Of a stretch of DNA of 64,000 nt, positions 36,897 to 46,591 are shown in pieces. A program made the position numbers and the translations under genes. Within the stretch, counting starts at the first letter, position 1. Every line of letters begins with the position of its first letter. The notes under the pieces were generated by a model. It searched no databases. It saw nothing but the letters and a program-made list of their open reading frames with translations, and had not been told where the DNA came from. The stretch is from Pseudomonas sp. UBA5706 (lineage in GTDB: Bacteria; Pseudomonadota; Gammaproteobacteria; Pseudomonadales; Pseudomonadaceae), in the NCBI RefSeq assembly GCF_002419965.1, contig NZ_DIHC01000010.1, positions 19,443-83,442 on the forward strand, written 5' to 3'.

Positions 36897-37214
36897 ATGG
36901 TCATCGACTTCAGTCGTTTGAATAGCTCCACTACCGTTGGCAGTACGTCACGTACCGCCAGCACCAAGGAAACCGGCAAAACCGACGCTGCGGCAGCGGT
37001 CAGCACTTCCGAAAGCGTGAGCGGTAGCGGCGAGACAGTACATTTGAGCAGTGAAGCGCAACAGTTGCAGAAGATCACTGATTCGTTGCGTGATCAGCCC
37101 GTTGTCAACAGCAGCCGTGTCGCTGAGTTGAAACAGGCTGTCGCCGACGGCAGTTACAAGGTCGACAGCAACCGCGTTGCGAGCAAACTGCTTAATTTCG
37201 AAGCCCAGCGCTAG
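36897..37214 (+). CDS. flgM: Anti-sigma-28 factor FlgM
   Basis: The 105-residue protein has a flexible Ser/Thr-rich N-terminus ([17 protein letters not shown]) and the conserved sigma-binding C-terminal part (about 50-105; [57 protein letters not shown]). FlgM holds FliA inactive until the hook is finished, then is exported. An AGAGG ribosome site lies 9 bases before the ATG. It is 49 bases upstream of flgN. Confidence 0.96.
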   Translation: MVIDFSRLNSSTTVGSTSRTASTKETGKTDAAAAVSTSESVSGSGETVHLSSEAQQLQKITDSLRDQPVVNSSRVAELKQAVADGSYKVDSNRVASKLLNFEAQR

Positions 37215-37263
37215 CCCCAGGTCTGCGCAGGGGCTTCTGGACGCTTAAATCCCAGGGCATGCG

Positions 37264-37731
37264 ATGCAAGACACTACGTTGCTTCAACTGATTACCGACG
37301 ATATTGCGCCAACCCAGCATCTGCTGGAGATCCTGAAGGCCGAGTCACTGGCGCTGCACGGTCGCGATATGGTCGAAATGGAACACATCCTGGCGCAAAA
37401 ACAGGCGCTGGTGATCGTGCTCGAACAGCATGGACGCAGACGCAGTCAACTGCTGTCGAGTCTAGGCCTGCCCACCAGTCGCGCGGGACTCGAAGAAGTG
37501 GCCAAGCACTCGTCGGTAGGCGAAGCGTTGTTGAAAGCGGGTGACGAACTGAGTGCACTGATAGTCGACTGCCAGGCCGCCAACGAGCAAAACGGCGGTC
37601 TGATCCAGCTGCAGCAGCTGACCACGGCACAGCAACTCAGAATCCTCAACGGTGGTGATACCCCAACGCTCTACGACAGCCGGGGTTCGACCTCGGGAAG
37701 AGCCAGGCCACGTCCACTCAGCCAGGCGTAA
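37264..37731 (+). CDS. flgN: Flagellar export chaperone FlgN
   Basis: A 155-residue helical protein (MQDTTLLQLITDDIAPTQHLLEILKAESLALHGRDMVEMEHILAQKQALVIVLEQHGRRRSQLL), matching the FlgN/FliT-like fold. FlgN binds the C-termini of FlgK and FlgL in the cytosol and delivers them to the export gate. It directly follows flgM, its usual partner, and is followed by a good terminator. Confidence 0.94.
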   Translation: MQDTTLLQLITDDIAPTQHLLEILKAESLALHGRDMVEMEHILAQKQALVIVLEQHGRRRSQLLSSLGLPTSRAGLEEVAKHSSVGEALLKAGDELSALIVDCQAANEQNGGLIQLQQLTTAQQLRILNGGDTPTLYDSRGSTSGRARPRPLSQA

Positions 37732-37745
37732 CTTCCTGTATCAAG

Positions 37746-37794
37746 GCGTGCAGCATGATGGCAAAATGCTTGAAGCTGCACGCTGTCGTTTTTT
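37746..37794 (+). terminator. Rho-independent terminator after flgN
   Basis: A perfect 9-bp stem (GCGTGCAGC 37746-37754 with GCTGCACGC 37775-37783) with a 20-base loop is followed by TGTCGTTTTTT. It ends the flgMN transcript just before flgZ. Confidence 0.75.
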
Positions 37795-37813
37795 GCCTGG
37801 AGATGGATAGACC

Positions 37814-38554
37814 GTGAATGCCTCAAGCGCGGAAGAAGTTCCGCAGCCCCCGAAGGTACTGACCACGCCTTTGGAAATTGCCGCCAACATGCGCCTGCTG
37901 ATGGAAAGTCATGATCCGCTGATCATTACTTTTCACGAGCGCAGTCATCGCTTCCAGAGCTACATCATTGGCGTCGACCGTGACAGCAACGAGATGTTGC
38001 TGGACGAAATGGTTCCGCGCGACGGCGAACGATTCCTGGCAAACGGCGAGCCCTTCCGCGTCGAGGGCTTTCACGACGGCGTGCGCATTGCTTGGGAGGT
38101 CAAGGCGCAGATGACCATTATGGAGGAGCGCCGCAGCTATCGCGGTCCCCTTCCAGAAGAAGTCGTCTACCACCAGCGCCGAAATGCCTTCCGCGCCGCG
38201 CTTAAACTGGCGTCTCTGGTCAATATCGAAATCGGCGGTGACAGGCTCAAGGCCCCATTGCGCGGCAAGTTGCTGGACATTTCCGCTACCGGCTGCAAGC
38301 TGCGTTTCGAAGGCGATGTCTCCGAACGCGTGCAGTTAGGTCAGGTGTATGAGCGCTTCATCGCCCACCTGCCCTTTGGCGCGATGACGACTTCGGTCGA
38401 GTTGCGGCATCTGCACTTCGAAGAAAAAATCAACACCACCTTTGCCGGCGTGCGCTTTCACAACATCAGTGGGCTGGTACAGCGTCAGGTTGAACGCTTC
38501 GTGTACCAGCTGCAGCGCGAGGCCCGGCGCTTCGACAAAGACGACGACTTCTGA
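37814..38554 (+). CDS. flgZ: c-di-GMP-binding flagellar brake protein (YcgR/FlgZ)
   Basis: The 246-residue protein has an N-terminal YcgR domain (about 15-115) and a C-terminal PilZ domain (about 120-235). Both halves of the c-di-GMP site are visible: RRNAFR (RxxxR) and DISATGCKL (D/NxSxxG). Proteins of this type bind c-di-GMP and act on the flagellar motor to slow swimming; the Pseudomonas version beside flgMN is called FlgZ. The start codon is GTG at 37814 following CCTGGAGATGGATAGACC. Confidence 0.93.
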   Translation: MNASSAEEVPQPPKVLTTPLEIAANMRLLMESHDPLIITFHERSHRFQSYIIGVDRDSNEMLLDEMVPRDGERFLANGEPFRVEGFHDGVRIAWEVKAQMTIMEERRSYRGPLPEEVVYHQRRNAFRAALKLASLVNIEIGGDRLKAPLRGKLLDISATGCKLRFEGDVSERVQLGQVYERFIAHLPFGAMTTSVELRHLHFEEKINTTFAGVRFHNISGLVQRQVERFVYQLQREARRFDKDDDF

Positions 38555-38605
38555 TCGCCTGATCCAAAACTGCGCCCACAGGACCCGCGCCAGCCGAGCC
38601 TTCCT

Positions 38606-38626
38606 GTGGGAGCACGCAGCTCCCAC
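38606..38626. repeat. REP-like palindrome
   Basis: GTGGGAGC (38606-38613) pairs with GCTCCCAC (38619-38626) around ACGCA. The TGTGGGAGC/GCTCCCAC core is common in Pseudomonas repetitive extragenic palindromes. It lies between the convergent flgZ and MFS transporter genes and may also act as a terminator. Copy number cannot be judged from this window. Confidence 0.6.
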
Positions 38627-38659
38627 CTGCCAGGTCCTTCCCGCCTTTACCAGAACGCT

Positions 38660-40117
38660 CTACAACGGCCGATCGACGCCAACATCCCGCGACGCATCCG
38701 GCGCAGCATTGGGTCGGGACGGCGGAAGCTCGGCACTGGCATCGCCGTCCACCACGGCGACCGGACGCACGACGCCCTCCCCTGACGGAACGACACGCTC
38801 CGGTGTCTCCATCTCGGCTTGCGGCTCGGGCGGCGATTGACCTTCAGGCTCCGCAGCGGTCTGCATCTGCTCTTGAACCACCTGCTCATCGACCCGCGGA
38901 TCCAGCGCCACCACCAAGGGCGAGCTGGACATGCTGTCCGGCATCGCGATGTGATGCAGTGGCGCATCTTCGACCTGGTGCAGATTGGTAACGGCCTTGG
39001 GCCGAATACGCAGCACCAGAATCAACGCCGTGAAGCAGACGAAGGCGTAGAGCATATTGCTGCCGAACTGTTTCATCAGCACCCCCGACACCAGTGGCCC
39101 GACACTGGCACCGATGCCGTAGGTCATTAACAGCATGGCCGTCAGCGAGACGCGCCGTTCGCCTTCGACGTGGTCGTTGGAAAATGCAACCGCCAGCGGA
39201 TACAGCGAGAACTGCAGCAACGAGGCGACGAAACCCACGGCAAACAGTACTTCCATCGGCACGTTAGGGAAGATCGCCAGCGGCAACGCAGCCAGAACCA
39301 ATAGCCCCGCGACGCCTCGAATCAGCCACGCGCGGTCATACCGGTCCGACAATTTGCCCAGCGGCCCCTGCACCACCAGCCCCGCACCGATACAGCAGGC
39401 CATGAACAAGCCGACGTGCTCGGTGGACATCCCTTGCTGTGCCGCATACAGCGGCGCCAAACCGTAAAACGAGCCGATGATCATCCCGGCGCTGAGCACC
39501 GTGGTCAGCGACTGCGGCACCCGGCGCATGAAGAACAACGGCTCAAGCGGTGCAGGTCGCATCGGCGCCGGGTGGATGCTGCGAGTCATCGCCACCGGCA
39601 CCAGACACAGCGTAAAGCACATCGCTACCAGCATCAGCAACTCAGGCCCCAACTGCGGATGGACGACCAGAATCAACTGCCCCAGAACCAGCCCCAGGTA
39701 AGAGGCAATCATATAGCCGCTGAACACCATGCCGCGCTGTTTGGGCGAGGCCTGCTCGTTGAGCCAGCTTTCGATGACCATGTACTGACACATCATGCCC
39801 AGACCGACGATCATCCGCAGGAAGATCCACGCCGGCAGGTAGTCGACCAAGCCATGCCCAAGCACGGCGGCACCGACGATACCGGCACAGGTTGCGTACG
39901 CGCGAATATGCCCCACCCGGCCAATCAGCCGGTGGCCGATCTTGCCGCCCAGGGCCAGGCCGATGTAGTTCGCCGCCATCAGCGCACCGACCCAGAGGCC
40001 GTCCACCTGATCGGCAGCCAGACGCAAGGCAAGGTAGGTACTTAGAAGGCCGGAACCGATCAACATCATCAGTGAGGCGAAATACAGCGCTCGAAACGAT
40101 TTCCAGATTTGGCGCAT
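38660..40117 (-). CDS. MFS transporter (YcaD/sugar-type)
   Basis: A 485-residue inner-membrane protein with about 12 hydrophobic segments (about 10-385), for example FASLMMLIGSGLLSTYLALRL, ILRM-type loop residues and GPLGKLSDRYDRAWLIR, the MFS inter-helix loop motif. The C-terminal 85 residues are hydrophilic and rich in Pro and Glu, beyond the usual family end, presumably cytoplasmic. The substrate cannot be told from sequence; the family includes YcaD-like exporters. It is 55 bases downstream of the glutamine-synthetase-like gene and separated from it by a strong terminator. Confidence 0.85.
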   Translation of the reverse strand: MRQIWKSFRALYFASLMMLIGSGLLSTYLALRLAADQVDGLWVGALMAANYIGLALGGKIGHRLIGRVGHIRAYATCAGIVGAAVLGHGLVDYLPAWIFLRMIVGLGMMCQYMVIESWLNEQASPKQRGMVFSGYMIASYLGLVLGQLILVVHPQLGPELLMLVAMCFTLCLVPVAMTRSIHPAPMRPAPLEPLFFMRRVPQSLTTVLSAGMIIGSFYGLAPLYAAQQGMSTEHVGLFMACCIGAGLVVQGPLGKLSDRYDRAWLIRGVAGLLVLAALPLAIFPNVPMEVLFAVGFVASLLQFSLYPLAVAFSNDHVEGERRVSLTAMLLMTYGIGASVGPLVSGVLMKQFGSNMLYAFVCFTALILVLRIRPKAVTNLHQVEDAPLHHIAMPDSMSSSPLVVALDPRVDEQVVQEQMQTAAEPEGQSPPEPQAEMETPERVVPSGEGVVRPVAVVDGDASAELPPSRPNAAPDASRDVGVDRPL

Positions 40118-40129
40118 CAGCTTTCCAAA

Positions 40130-40162
40130 AACGAAAACCCTCCTCGACGGGAGGGTTTTCGA
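40130..40162 (-). terminator. Terminator after the glutamine-synthetase-family gene
   Basis: A 12-bp perfect stem (40133-40144 with 40151-40162, loop TCGACG) followed on the minus strand by TTTTTGG. It lies 10 bases beyond the stop of the glutamine-synthetase-like gene. Confidence 0.85.
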
Positions 40163-40172
40163 ACTGCGGTTC

Positions 40173-41516
40173 TTAAGCCTGGGCAGCCAGGATACGACGC
40201 TCCCAGGGGGTTATTTCGTTGAAGAAACTGGTCAGTTCCAGCGTCTTCGACGCGATGTAGCCTTCGATGAATTCGGCACCAAACAGTTCCTTGGCCAAAG
40301 GGCTGCGTTTCAGACGTTCAAGGGCAGCATGCAAGGTACATGGCAACGACAGATTGTCCGGTACGGCGAACTCTCCCTGAATCGGCTCCGAAGCCGGCAG
40401 CCGCTGCTCGATGCCGTACAACCCGGCGGCCAGGCTGGCTGCGATGGCCAGGTAAGGATTGGCATCGGCACCCGGCAGGCGGTTTTCCACCCGTCGGGCC
40501 ACCGGCGCGCTGGCCGGAATGCGCAACCCGGCCGCACGGTTATCGTGGGACCAGCACGCGTTGTTCGGCGAGGCGAAAGGATGACACAGACGGTGATAGG
40601 AATTGACGTTGGGGGCGAATAACGCGGTGAAATCTGCCATTGCCGCCTGCTGGCCACCGATGAAATGAAGAAAGGCCTCAGTCGCCTCGCCCTGCGCATC
40701 GCTGAAAATATTTTGCCCGGTGGCGCTGTCCACCACGCTTTGGTGAATGTGCATCGAACTGCCAGGGGTGTGGGCCAGCGGCTTGGCCATGCATACCACC
40801 GTCAGCCCATGCTTGAGCGCCACTTCCTTGAGCATGTGCTTGAACAAAAACGTCTGGTCGGCCAACAGCAACGGATCACCATGCAGCAGATTGATCTCGA
40901 ACTGGCTTACGCCCATCTCGTGCATGAACGTGTCCCGAGGCAGACCCAGCGCAGCCATGCACTTATAGACTTCGCTAAAGAACGGACGCAAACCGTTATT
41001 GGAACTGATGCTGAACGCCGACTGACCGTCCTCGCGACGACCATCCAGGCCCACAGGCGGCTGAAATGGCTGAGCCGGGTCGCTATTGGGTGCAAAGACG
41101 AAAAACTCAAGTTCGGTTGCGACGACCGGAGACCAGCCGTGCCGCGCGTAGCGCGCAATCACTGCCTTCAACTGGCCACGCGTCGACAGGCGGGAGGGCT
41201 CACCGTCCAGCTCGTCAGCGTCACAGATCGCCAATGCGCGCGGCTCATCGCTCCAGGGCAGTCGATGAGTCTGCTGCGCGTCGGCTATCAACGCCAGATC
41301 GCCGTCGTCGCTGCCGTAGAATTTCGCTGCCGGGTAGCCGCCCATGATGCATTGCAACAGCACCCCGCGCGCCAATTGCAAACGGCGACCCTCCAGAAAA
41401 CCTTCAGCGGTCATGACCTTGCCGCGGGGTACGCCGTTCAAGTCCGGGGTGACGCATTCGATTTCATCAATGCCCATCAATCGCTGCGCGAGAGAATTGT
41501 GGCCATCGCTCAACAT
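40173..41516 (-). CDS. Glutamine synthetase family ligase (gamma-glutamylpolyamine synthetase type)
   Basis: The 447-residue product is an ATP-dependent glutamine synthetase-fold ligase. The catalytic domain is clear: ATELEFFVF, GVSQFEINLLHGDPLLLADQTFLFKHMLKEVALKHGLTVVCMAKPL, PGSSMHIHQS, NSYHRLCHPFASPNNACWSHDNRAAGLRIP and NRLPGADANPYLAIAASLAAGLYGIE, holding the metal-binding Glu and His and the substrate Arg. The N-terminus (ECVTPDLNGVPRGKVM) and length match PuuA/GlnA2-like gamma-glutamylputrescine synthetases of Pseudomonas rather than nitrogen-assimilating GlnA (about 470). The true substrate is uncertain. It is divergent from vioA. Confidence 0.85.
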   Translation of the reverse strand: MLSDGHNSLAQRLMGIDEIECVTPDLNGVPRGKVMTAEGFLEGRRLQLARGVLLQCIMGGYPAAKFYGSDDGDLALIADAQQTHRLPWSDEPRALAICDADELDGEPSRLSTRGQLKAVIARYARHGWSPVVATELEFFVFAPNSDPAQPFQPPVGLDGRREDGQSAFSISSNNGLRPFFSEVYKCMAALGLPRDTFMHEMGVSQFEINLLHGDPLLLADQTFLFKHMLKEVALKHGLTVVCMAKPLAHTPGSSMHIHQSVVDSATGQNIFSDAQGEATEAFLHFIGGQQAAMADFTALFAPNVNSYHRLCHPFASPNNACWSHDNRAAGLRIPASAPVARRVENRLPGADANPYLAIAASLAAGLYGIEQRLPASEPIQGEFAVPDNLSLPCTLHAALERLKRSPLAKELFGAEFIEGYIASKTLELTSFFNEITPWERRILAAQA

Positions 41517-41618
41517 GACTCAAATCCTTTTTATCAGGCAGGCCGCGATGCGGCGAGGCGTACAAAATAAGCTTCGGGCGTTCGGAATATCAAGCGCATC
41601 TTTGATTGAAGGACAGGT

Positions 41619-41634
41619 TGGCCGATTTCTTGCT
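41619..41634 (+). promoter_or_regulatory. Candidate RpoN promoter of vioA
   Basis: TGGCCGA-TTTC-TTGCT has GG and GC exactly 10 bases apart and a consensus -12 element. It lies 116 bases before vioA. The same -24 heptamer recurs before the glycosyltransferase gene at 50294. Confidence 0.62.
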
Positions 41635-41749
41635 ATTTCCCGCTTACGGCACTTAGAACGCCATTTCGATGACAGCGAGCGCTTCGACCTCCGCCAGCTC
41701 GCAAGCATCATGTACGTCCAGCGGTGCGTACACAGGGCACAGGAATCCC

Positions 41750-42868
41750 ATGAGCAAACTGATCCCCGTCACACAGCCTCTGCTGCCTCCGCTGGAAGAG
41801 TTCGTTCCTTACCTGGAAAAGATCTGGGAAAGCCGACGCCTGACCAACGCCGGCCCGTTCCACGAGAAGCTGGAAAAAGACCTGGCTGACTATCTGGGCG
41901 TCGAACATCTGTCATTGTTTTCCAACGGCACCCTGGCGCTGCTGACGGCGCTGCAGGCGCTGCGCATCACCGGCGAGGTGATTACCACACCCTACTCGTT
42001 CGTCGCCACGGCGCACTCGCTGCTGTGGAACGGGCTCAAGCCGGTGTTCGTCGACATTGCGCCCGGCTCGTTCAACCTGGACCCGGACCGGATCGAAGAA
42101 GCCATCACGCCTGAGACCACCGCGATCATGCCGGTGCATTGTTACGGCACCCCTTGCGATGTGGATCGTATCCAGCAGATCGCCGATCGCTACGGTCTGA
42201 AAGTGATTTACGACGCGGCCCATGCCTTCGGCGTCCGGCACCAAGGCCAGAGCCTGTTGCGACATGGCGATCTGTCGGTCCTCAGTTTTCACGCCACCAA
42301 AGTGTTCAACACGTTCGAGGGCGGCGCCATCGTCTGCCCTGATGCGAAAACCAAAAAGCGTATCGATTATCTGAAGAACTTCGGTTTCGCCGATGAGGTG
42401 ACTGTCGTCGCCCCCGGCATCAACGGCAAGATGAGCGAAATCAATGCCGCGTTCGGGCTGCTGCAGCTCAACTATATCGATGCCGCGCTGGATCGCAGAA
42501 AGCAGATTGACGCCATGTACCGCGACGCGCTGTCAGTGATGCCGGGGCTGGAGTTGTTGTGGACACCTGACGATGACCACAACTTTTCCTACTTCCCGGT
42601 GCTGGTCGGTAAGGATTTTCCCATCACTCGTGACGCTTTGTTCGAGCGTTTCAGGGAGCGTGACATTCTGGTCAGGCGCTATTTCTACCCGTTGATTTCA
42701 TCCTTTCCCATGTATCGGAATCTGGAGTCTGCCAAACCCGAGCGCCTGAAAGTGGCGACCGATATTTCCAGCCGGATCCTCTGCCTGCCGATTTTCGATG
42801 CCCTGACACCCGAGGAATTTGCCAGCATCATCGACGTTTTGCAGACGGTGATGGCTGAACACCCGTAA
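41750..42868 (+). CDS. vioA: dTDP-4-amino-4,6-dideoxy-D-glucose (viosamine) transaminase VioA
   Basis: A PLP-dependent aminotransferase (DegT/DnrJ/EryC1) of 372 residues that aminates dTDP-4-keto-6-deoxyglucose to dTDP-viosamine. PLP lysine is Lys184 (SFHATKVFNTFEGG); YDAAHAFGV (about 154-162) provides the cofactor Asp. The sequence MSKLIPVTQPLLPPLEEFVPYLEKIWESRRLTN is typical of VioA/FdtB-type enzymes. In P. syringae vioA is required for the modified viosamine on flagellin. I chose the ATG at 41750 because of AGGAAT before it; a longer frame from 41669 is not conserved. The donor-forming enzymes RmlA and RmlB are not in the window. Confidence 0.9.
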   Translation: MSKLIPVTQPLLPPLEEFVPYLEKIWESRRLTNAGPFHEKLEKDLADYLGVEHLSLFSNGTLALLTALQALRITGEVITTPYSFVATAHSLLWNGLKPVFVDIAPGSFNLDPDRIEEAITPETTAIMPVHCYGTPCDVDRIQQIADRYGLKVIYDAAHAFGVRHQGQSLLRHGDLSVLSFHATKVFNTFEGGAIVCPDAKTKKRIDYLKNFGFADEVTVVAPGINGKMSEINAAFGLLQLNYIDAALDRRKQIDAMYRDALSVMPGLELLWTPDDDHNFSYFPVLVGKDFPITRDALFERFRERDILVRRYFYPLISSFPMYRNLESAKPERLKVATDISSRILCLPIFDALTPEEFASIIDVLQTVMAEHP

Positions 42869-42911
42869 TAAGGGCTTCTGGCATAAGACCGCTCGCCCGC
42901 TACTCGCCAAC

Positions 42912-42941
42912 CCACAGCGCCCGACTCAGCGGGCGCTGTGG
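42912..42941. other. Long hairpin between vioA and the next glycosyltransferase
   Basis: CCACAGCGCCCG (42912-42923) pairs perfectly with CGGGCGCTGTGG (42930-42941) around ACTCAG: 12 bp of mostly GC. There is no T-run, so it is more likely an RNA stability or attenuation element than a full terminator. Confidence 0.55.
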
Positions 42942-43015
42942 CCCTACCCAGCTTCAATCGCCGGACCTGTTGCCATCGAGCCGGTACCCCCTCCAATCAG
43001 CAGTCAAGGACTCCG

Positions 43016-46000
43016 ATGAACGTGCAGCGCCTGGTAAGCATTGTCATACCTGCCTACAAGCCCACCTACTTCGAGGCCGCCCTGCGCAGCGCGTTCGCTC
43101 AGGACTACGATCAGATCGAGATCGTGATCTGCGACGACTGCCGCGACGATGGCATTCACGACCTTCTGGCCAGGCTGACCCCTGACAGCCCTTGGCCCAT
43201 TCGTTACTTTCGCAATGAGCACGCCCTTGGCGAAGCGCTGAACGTGGCGCGTGGTATCAAGGAGGCGCGTGGCGAATACATCAAGTTTCTGTATGACGAC
43301 GACATGCTGGAGTTCGATTGCGTCAGCACACTCATCGAGCTGCTGCAGGGCCACCCAGACATCACCCTCGCTGCGGCGACCCGTCGCCTGATCGACGAAG
43401 AGGGCGAATTTCTTCCCGACAACCTGGCGACGTTCTTTCCGTTCAAGGAGGACGTGATCATTCATGGCCCAGAACTGGTGGCGCTGCTGTCGGAGACTCC
43501 GCTGACGTTCATGGGTGAGCCCAGTGCGGTCATGTGCCGACGCGACGACGTGCTGGCTTATGGACAGGACCTCATGTCGCTCAAAGGCCAGATCATTCAC
43601 TGGCTTGGCGATATCAGCTTGTACGTGAAACTGCTCAGGCAGGGCAATCTGGCGTTGCTCAAGCGCCCGCTGTCGCGGTTCCGCGTGACCGACACGCAGA
43701 GCAGCAGCATCGCCCGAGCCATGCCACAGGTCGCCCAGGAAGGTCATGAGACGTACTTTAGAATCACCAAGGAACTGCACTGGCGGCGCGCCCCCGCACT
43801 CAACGGTGATGTGAAGATCGCCCCGCTGAGTGACAGGGAAAATTTCTCGAACTTCAACCTGCGGGCCTATGTGTTGCGCAAGTCGCTCACTGAACAGCGT
43901 CATGACCAGATCCAGGACTGGGCCAGCTCGCGACGATCGGTCGGGCCGCAAAAAACCCATATCACTCGCTACTTTCAGCAGCACAACGGCACGCCGGGTT
44001 TGGCGATCATCGTGTCGGACCTGCTCGGCAGACCACAGCAGCTTCGGAAGACCCTGGGAAGCATCGAAACCACGACCCAAGGGTGGATGGCTGCGAAGGT
44101 CTTTGTGCTGCACGACGCCAGCAACGGCCAGCCCCCGCCCGAGCCTGCCGACAGCGCCATTTATCTGGAAGTCTCGGGCCAGAACCGCGCAGCCCAGCTC
44201 AATCACGTGTTGCAGCAGGCCGGGTTCGACTGGTTCATGATCATCGACGCCGGCTCGACCCTGAACGTGGCAGGTCTGCTGAAAGCTGCCATCAAGATCA
44301 CCGAACTGCCGACCTTGCGCGCCTTGTTCGCCGATGAGATCGCGCGTACGCAAGCGCCCACAGCGGAGGTCATGCTGCGACCGGACTTTAGCCTGGACTA
44401 TCTGCTGAGCTTCCCGCAGGCCATGGCAAGGCACTGGATATTCAACCGTTATGCGGTGGTGGATGCCGGTGGCTTCGACGCCCGATTCGCGCAGGCGCTC
44501 GAACTCGATGTGATCCTTCGTTTGATCGAGCACGAGGGCCTGGCGGGCCTTGAACATGTTTCCGAACCATTGATCACCTACACGCCCGAGTCCAGTGATG
44601 CCAACCCGGACGAAGCGCGCACCTTGCAGCGTCATCTGCTCGCCCGGGGCTATGAGCACGGTCAGGTCACAGAGGCGCGTCCACGGCACTATCAATTGCG
44701 CTACGGCCATGCGCAGCAGCCCAAGGTGAGCATCATCGTCACCAGCCGGGACCAGATCCTGCTGCTGCAGCGCTGCGTTGAAAGCATCCTGGGAAAAACC
44801 ACCTATCCCCACTACGAAATCATCATCGCCGACAGTGACAGCCAGACCCCGCAGGCTCTGGCATGGCTCGCAGGCGTGGAAGCGATGCAACTGGATCAAG
44901 TCCGTGTGCTGCGTTTCCCCGCAGAACTCAGCCGCTCGGCGATAAACAATCTCGCCGCTCGACACGCCACCGGCGAATACCTGGTACTGCTGAGCAATAG
45001 CGCCGCGATTCTGCACGGCGACTGGCTCGACAATCTGCTTAATCATGCTCAGCGACCCGAGGTCGGCGTGGTCGGTGCGAAATTGCTGGCACCGGATAAT
45101 ACGATCCAGCACGCTGGTATCGTTCTTGGACTGGAAGATCCCGTCACTTATGTGTTCAGCGGACAGAGTGCGGCCAGCGACGGCTACATGCAGCGCCTGG
45201 TGGTCGATCAAAACTACAGCGCAGTCAGCCAGGCCTGTCTGATGATCGGCGGCGACCTGTACGACGCGCTCGGTGGTCTGGACGAGGGCGAATTCGACAC
45301 GCGGTATGGCGATGTGGATCTGTGCCTACGCGTGAAGGAGTCCGGGCGACTTATTGTCTGGACCCCGCATGTGGTATTGCTTCACGACGCCACAGAGGGC
45401 GACGCGGCCCGAGATGGCAATCACCACGCCTTGTACGGCAAGTGGCTGAATTACATTGCTCATGACCCGGCGTACAACGACAACTTCTCATCGCGCAGCC
45501 AGGGCCTGCAGCTGGAGACGTTCACCGAGGTAACGTGGCGGCCCTTGCCCTGGCGTCCGGTGCCACTGGTGCTGTCGCATCCTCACAGCCTGGCAACGTC
45601 AGAAAAACGTCTCGTCGGGCCCCTCGACGCTTTGGCTGAAGCGCTGCAGATAGAGCACGTCAGATCGCCCCAATTGCTGACTCTCGGAGAGCTCACACGC
45701 CTTCACCCCGAAACCCTTATTCTTCAACGCCCGTGGACCGATGCGGCCGTCAGCGAGCTGCAGACCATCAGCGCCTTCAGCCAGGCATTGCGTATCTATG
45801 ACGTCAGCCAATACCCACCCTCCTCCAGGGATATCCCGGGCGCGCCTTCGCCAGAGCAGATAAACAGTCTGCTCAGGAACGGGCTTGGATTGATGGACAA
45901 AGTGATTGTCTCAAGCACCGGACTGGCCGATGCACTGAGCGGCTTTCATGCCCGCATCGAAATCATCGAAGAGCGGCTGGAAGAGCGTTGGAGAAACGTT

Positions 46001-46531
46001 CAGTGCTACACCCTGCCCCGCGGCAAACCTCGGGTCGGCTGGGTGGGCACATCCGCGCAACTGGGTGAACTGGCGCTGATCGAAGACGTGATCCAAGCCC
46101 TGGGCCATGAAGTGGAGTGGATCATCATGGGGCCTTGTCCCGAATCGATTCGCCCTTGGGTCCATGAGTGGCGCAGCCCTGTCGAGGGCGAGCTTTATCC
46201 CGGCGTGCTCGGTTGCCTGGACCTGGATGTCGCGCTGATACCGGCGGGCAGCAGCCTGTTCGGCGAGCACAAAAGCACGCGCCTGGCCCTTGAGCTCGGC
46301 GCCTGCGGCTACCCGATCGTCGCCAGCGACGTTCCCGGGCTGCGCAACGCGCTACCGCTGACGCGGGTGCAGAGCGGCACTCAGGCCTGGCTCGACGCGA
46401 TTGCGATGCACATCAACGACCTCGACGAAGCGAAACGACTCGGCCAGCGCCTGAAGCAGGCGGTGCTGAACGACTGGATGCTTGACGAAGCGTATTTGCA
46501 ACGCTGGCGCGCCGCCCTTCTCGACCGCTGA
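43016..46531 (+). CDS. Giant multi-module glycosyltransferase (VioT-like)
   Basis: 1171 residues from the ATG at 43016 (AAGGAC ribosome site); the frame is open from 42938 but that part overlaps the hairpin. Modules: GT2 with RLVSIVIPAYKP and DDD at 94-96; a degenerate GT2-like part (about 330-560) with RPDFSLDYLLSFPQAMARHW; a GT2 module (about 570-790) with KVSIIVTSRDQ and VGVVGAKL but SNS in place of the DXD; and a GT4-like module (about 860-1165) with KPRVGWVG and LELGACGYPIVASD. It follows vioA on the same strand, matching the place of the viosamine transferase in the P. syringae viosamine island. It is convergent with the KAS III gene, sharing a bidirectional terminator. Confidence 0.83.
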   Translation: MNVQRLVSIVIPAYKPTYFEAALRSAFAQDYDQIEIVICDDCRDDGIHDLLARLTPDSPWPIRYFRNEHALGEALNVARGIKEARGEYIKFLYDDDMLEFDCVSTLIELLQGHPDITLAAATRRLIDEEGEFLPDNLATFFPFKEDVIIHGPELVALLSETPLTFMGEPSAVMCRRDDVLAYGQDLMSLKGQIIHWLGDISLYVKLLRQGNLALLKRPLSRFRVTDTQSSSIARAMPQVAQEGHETYFRITKELHWRRAPALNGDVKIAPLSDRENFSNFNLRAYVLRKSLTEQRHDQIQDWASSRRSVGPQKTHITRYFQQHNGTPGLAIIVSDLLGRPQQLRKTLGSIETTTQGWMAAKVFVLHDASNGQPPPEPADSAIYLEVSGQNRAAQLNHVLQQAGFDWFMIIDAGSTLNVAGLLKAAIKITELPTLRALFADEIARTQAPTAEVMLRPDFSLDYLLSFPQAMARHWIFNRYAVVDAGGFDARFAQALELDVILRLIEHEGLAGLEHVSEPLITYTPESSDANPDEARTLQRHLLARGYEHGQVTEARPRHYQLRYGHAQQPKVSIIVTSRDQILLLQRCVESILGKTTYPHYEIIIADSDSQTPQALAWLAGVEAMQLDQVRVLRFPAELSRSAINNLAARHATGEYLVLLSNSAAILHGDWLDNLLNHAQRPEVGVVGAKLLAPDNTIQHAGIVLGLEDPVTYVFSGQSAASDGYMQRLVVDQNYSAVSQACLMIGGDLYDALGGLDEGEFDTRYGDVDLCLRVKESGRLIVWTPHVVLLHDATEGDAARDGNHHALYGKWLNYIAHDPAYNDNFSSRSQGLQLETFTEVTWRPLPWRPVPLVLSHPHSLATSEKRLVGPLDALAEALQIEHVRSPQLLTLGELTRLHPETLILQRPWTDAAVSELQTISAFSQALRIYDVSQYPPSSRDIPGAPSPEQINSLLRNGLGLMDKVIVSSTGLADALSGFHARIEIIEERLEERWRNVQCYTLPRGKPRVGWVGTSAQLGELALIEDVIQALGHEVEWIIMGPCPESIRPWVHEWRSPVEGELYPGVLGCLDLDVALIPAGSSLFGEHKSTRLALELGACGYPIVASDVPGLRNALPLTRVQSGTQAWLDAIAMHINDLDEAKRLGQRLKQAVLNDWMLDEAYLQRWRAALLDR

Positions 46532-46535
46532 CCCA

Positions 46536-46570
46536 AACATAAAGGGCTCCTTCCGGGAGCCCTTTATGTT
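46536..46570. terminator. Bidirectional terminator between the VioT-like and KAS III genes
   Basis: A perfect 15-bp stem (46536-46550 with 46556-46570, loop TTCCG) between two convergent genes, 4 bases past the stop of one and 21 past the stop of the other. The AT-rich base of the stem supplies short U-tracts on both sides. Confidence 0.85.
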
Positions 46571-46591
46571 CAAGCGGTACCCGCCTTGCCG

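Noticed and set aside
43004..45211. A 735-codon open frame on the minus strand inside the 43016 glycosyltransferase gene
   Set aside because: It is antisense to a well-supported multi-module transferase in GC-rich DNA, has no recognisable domains and no ribosome site.
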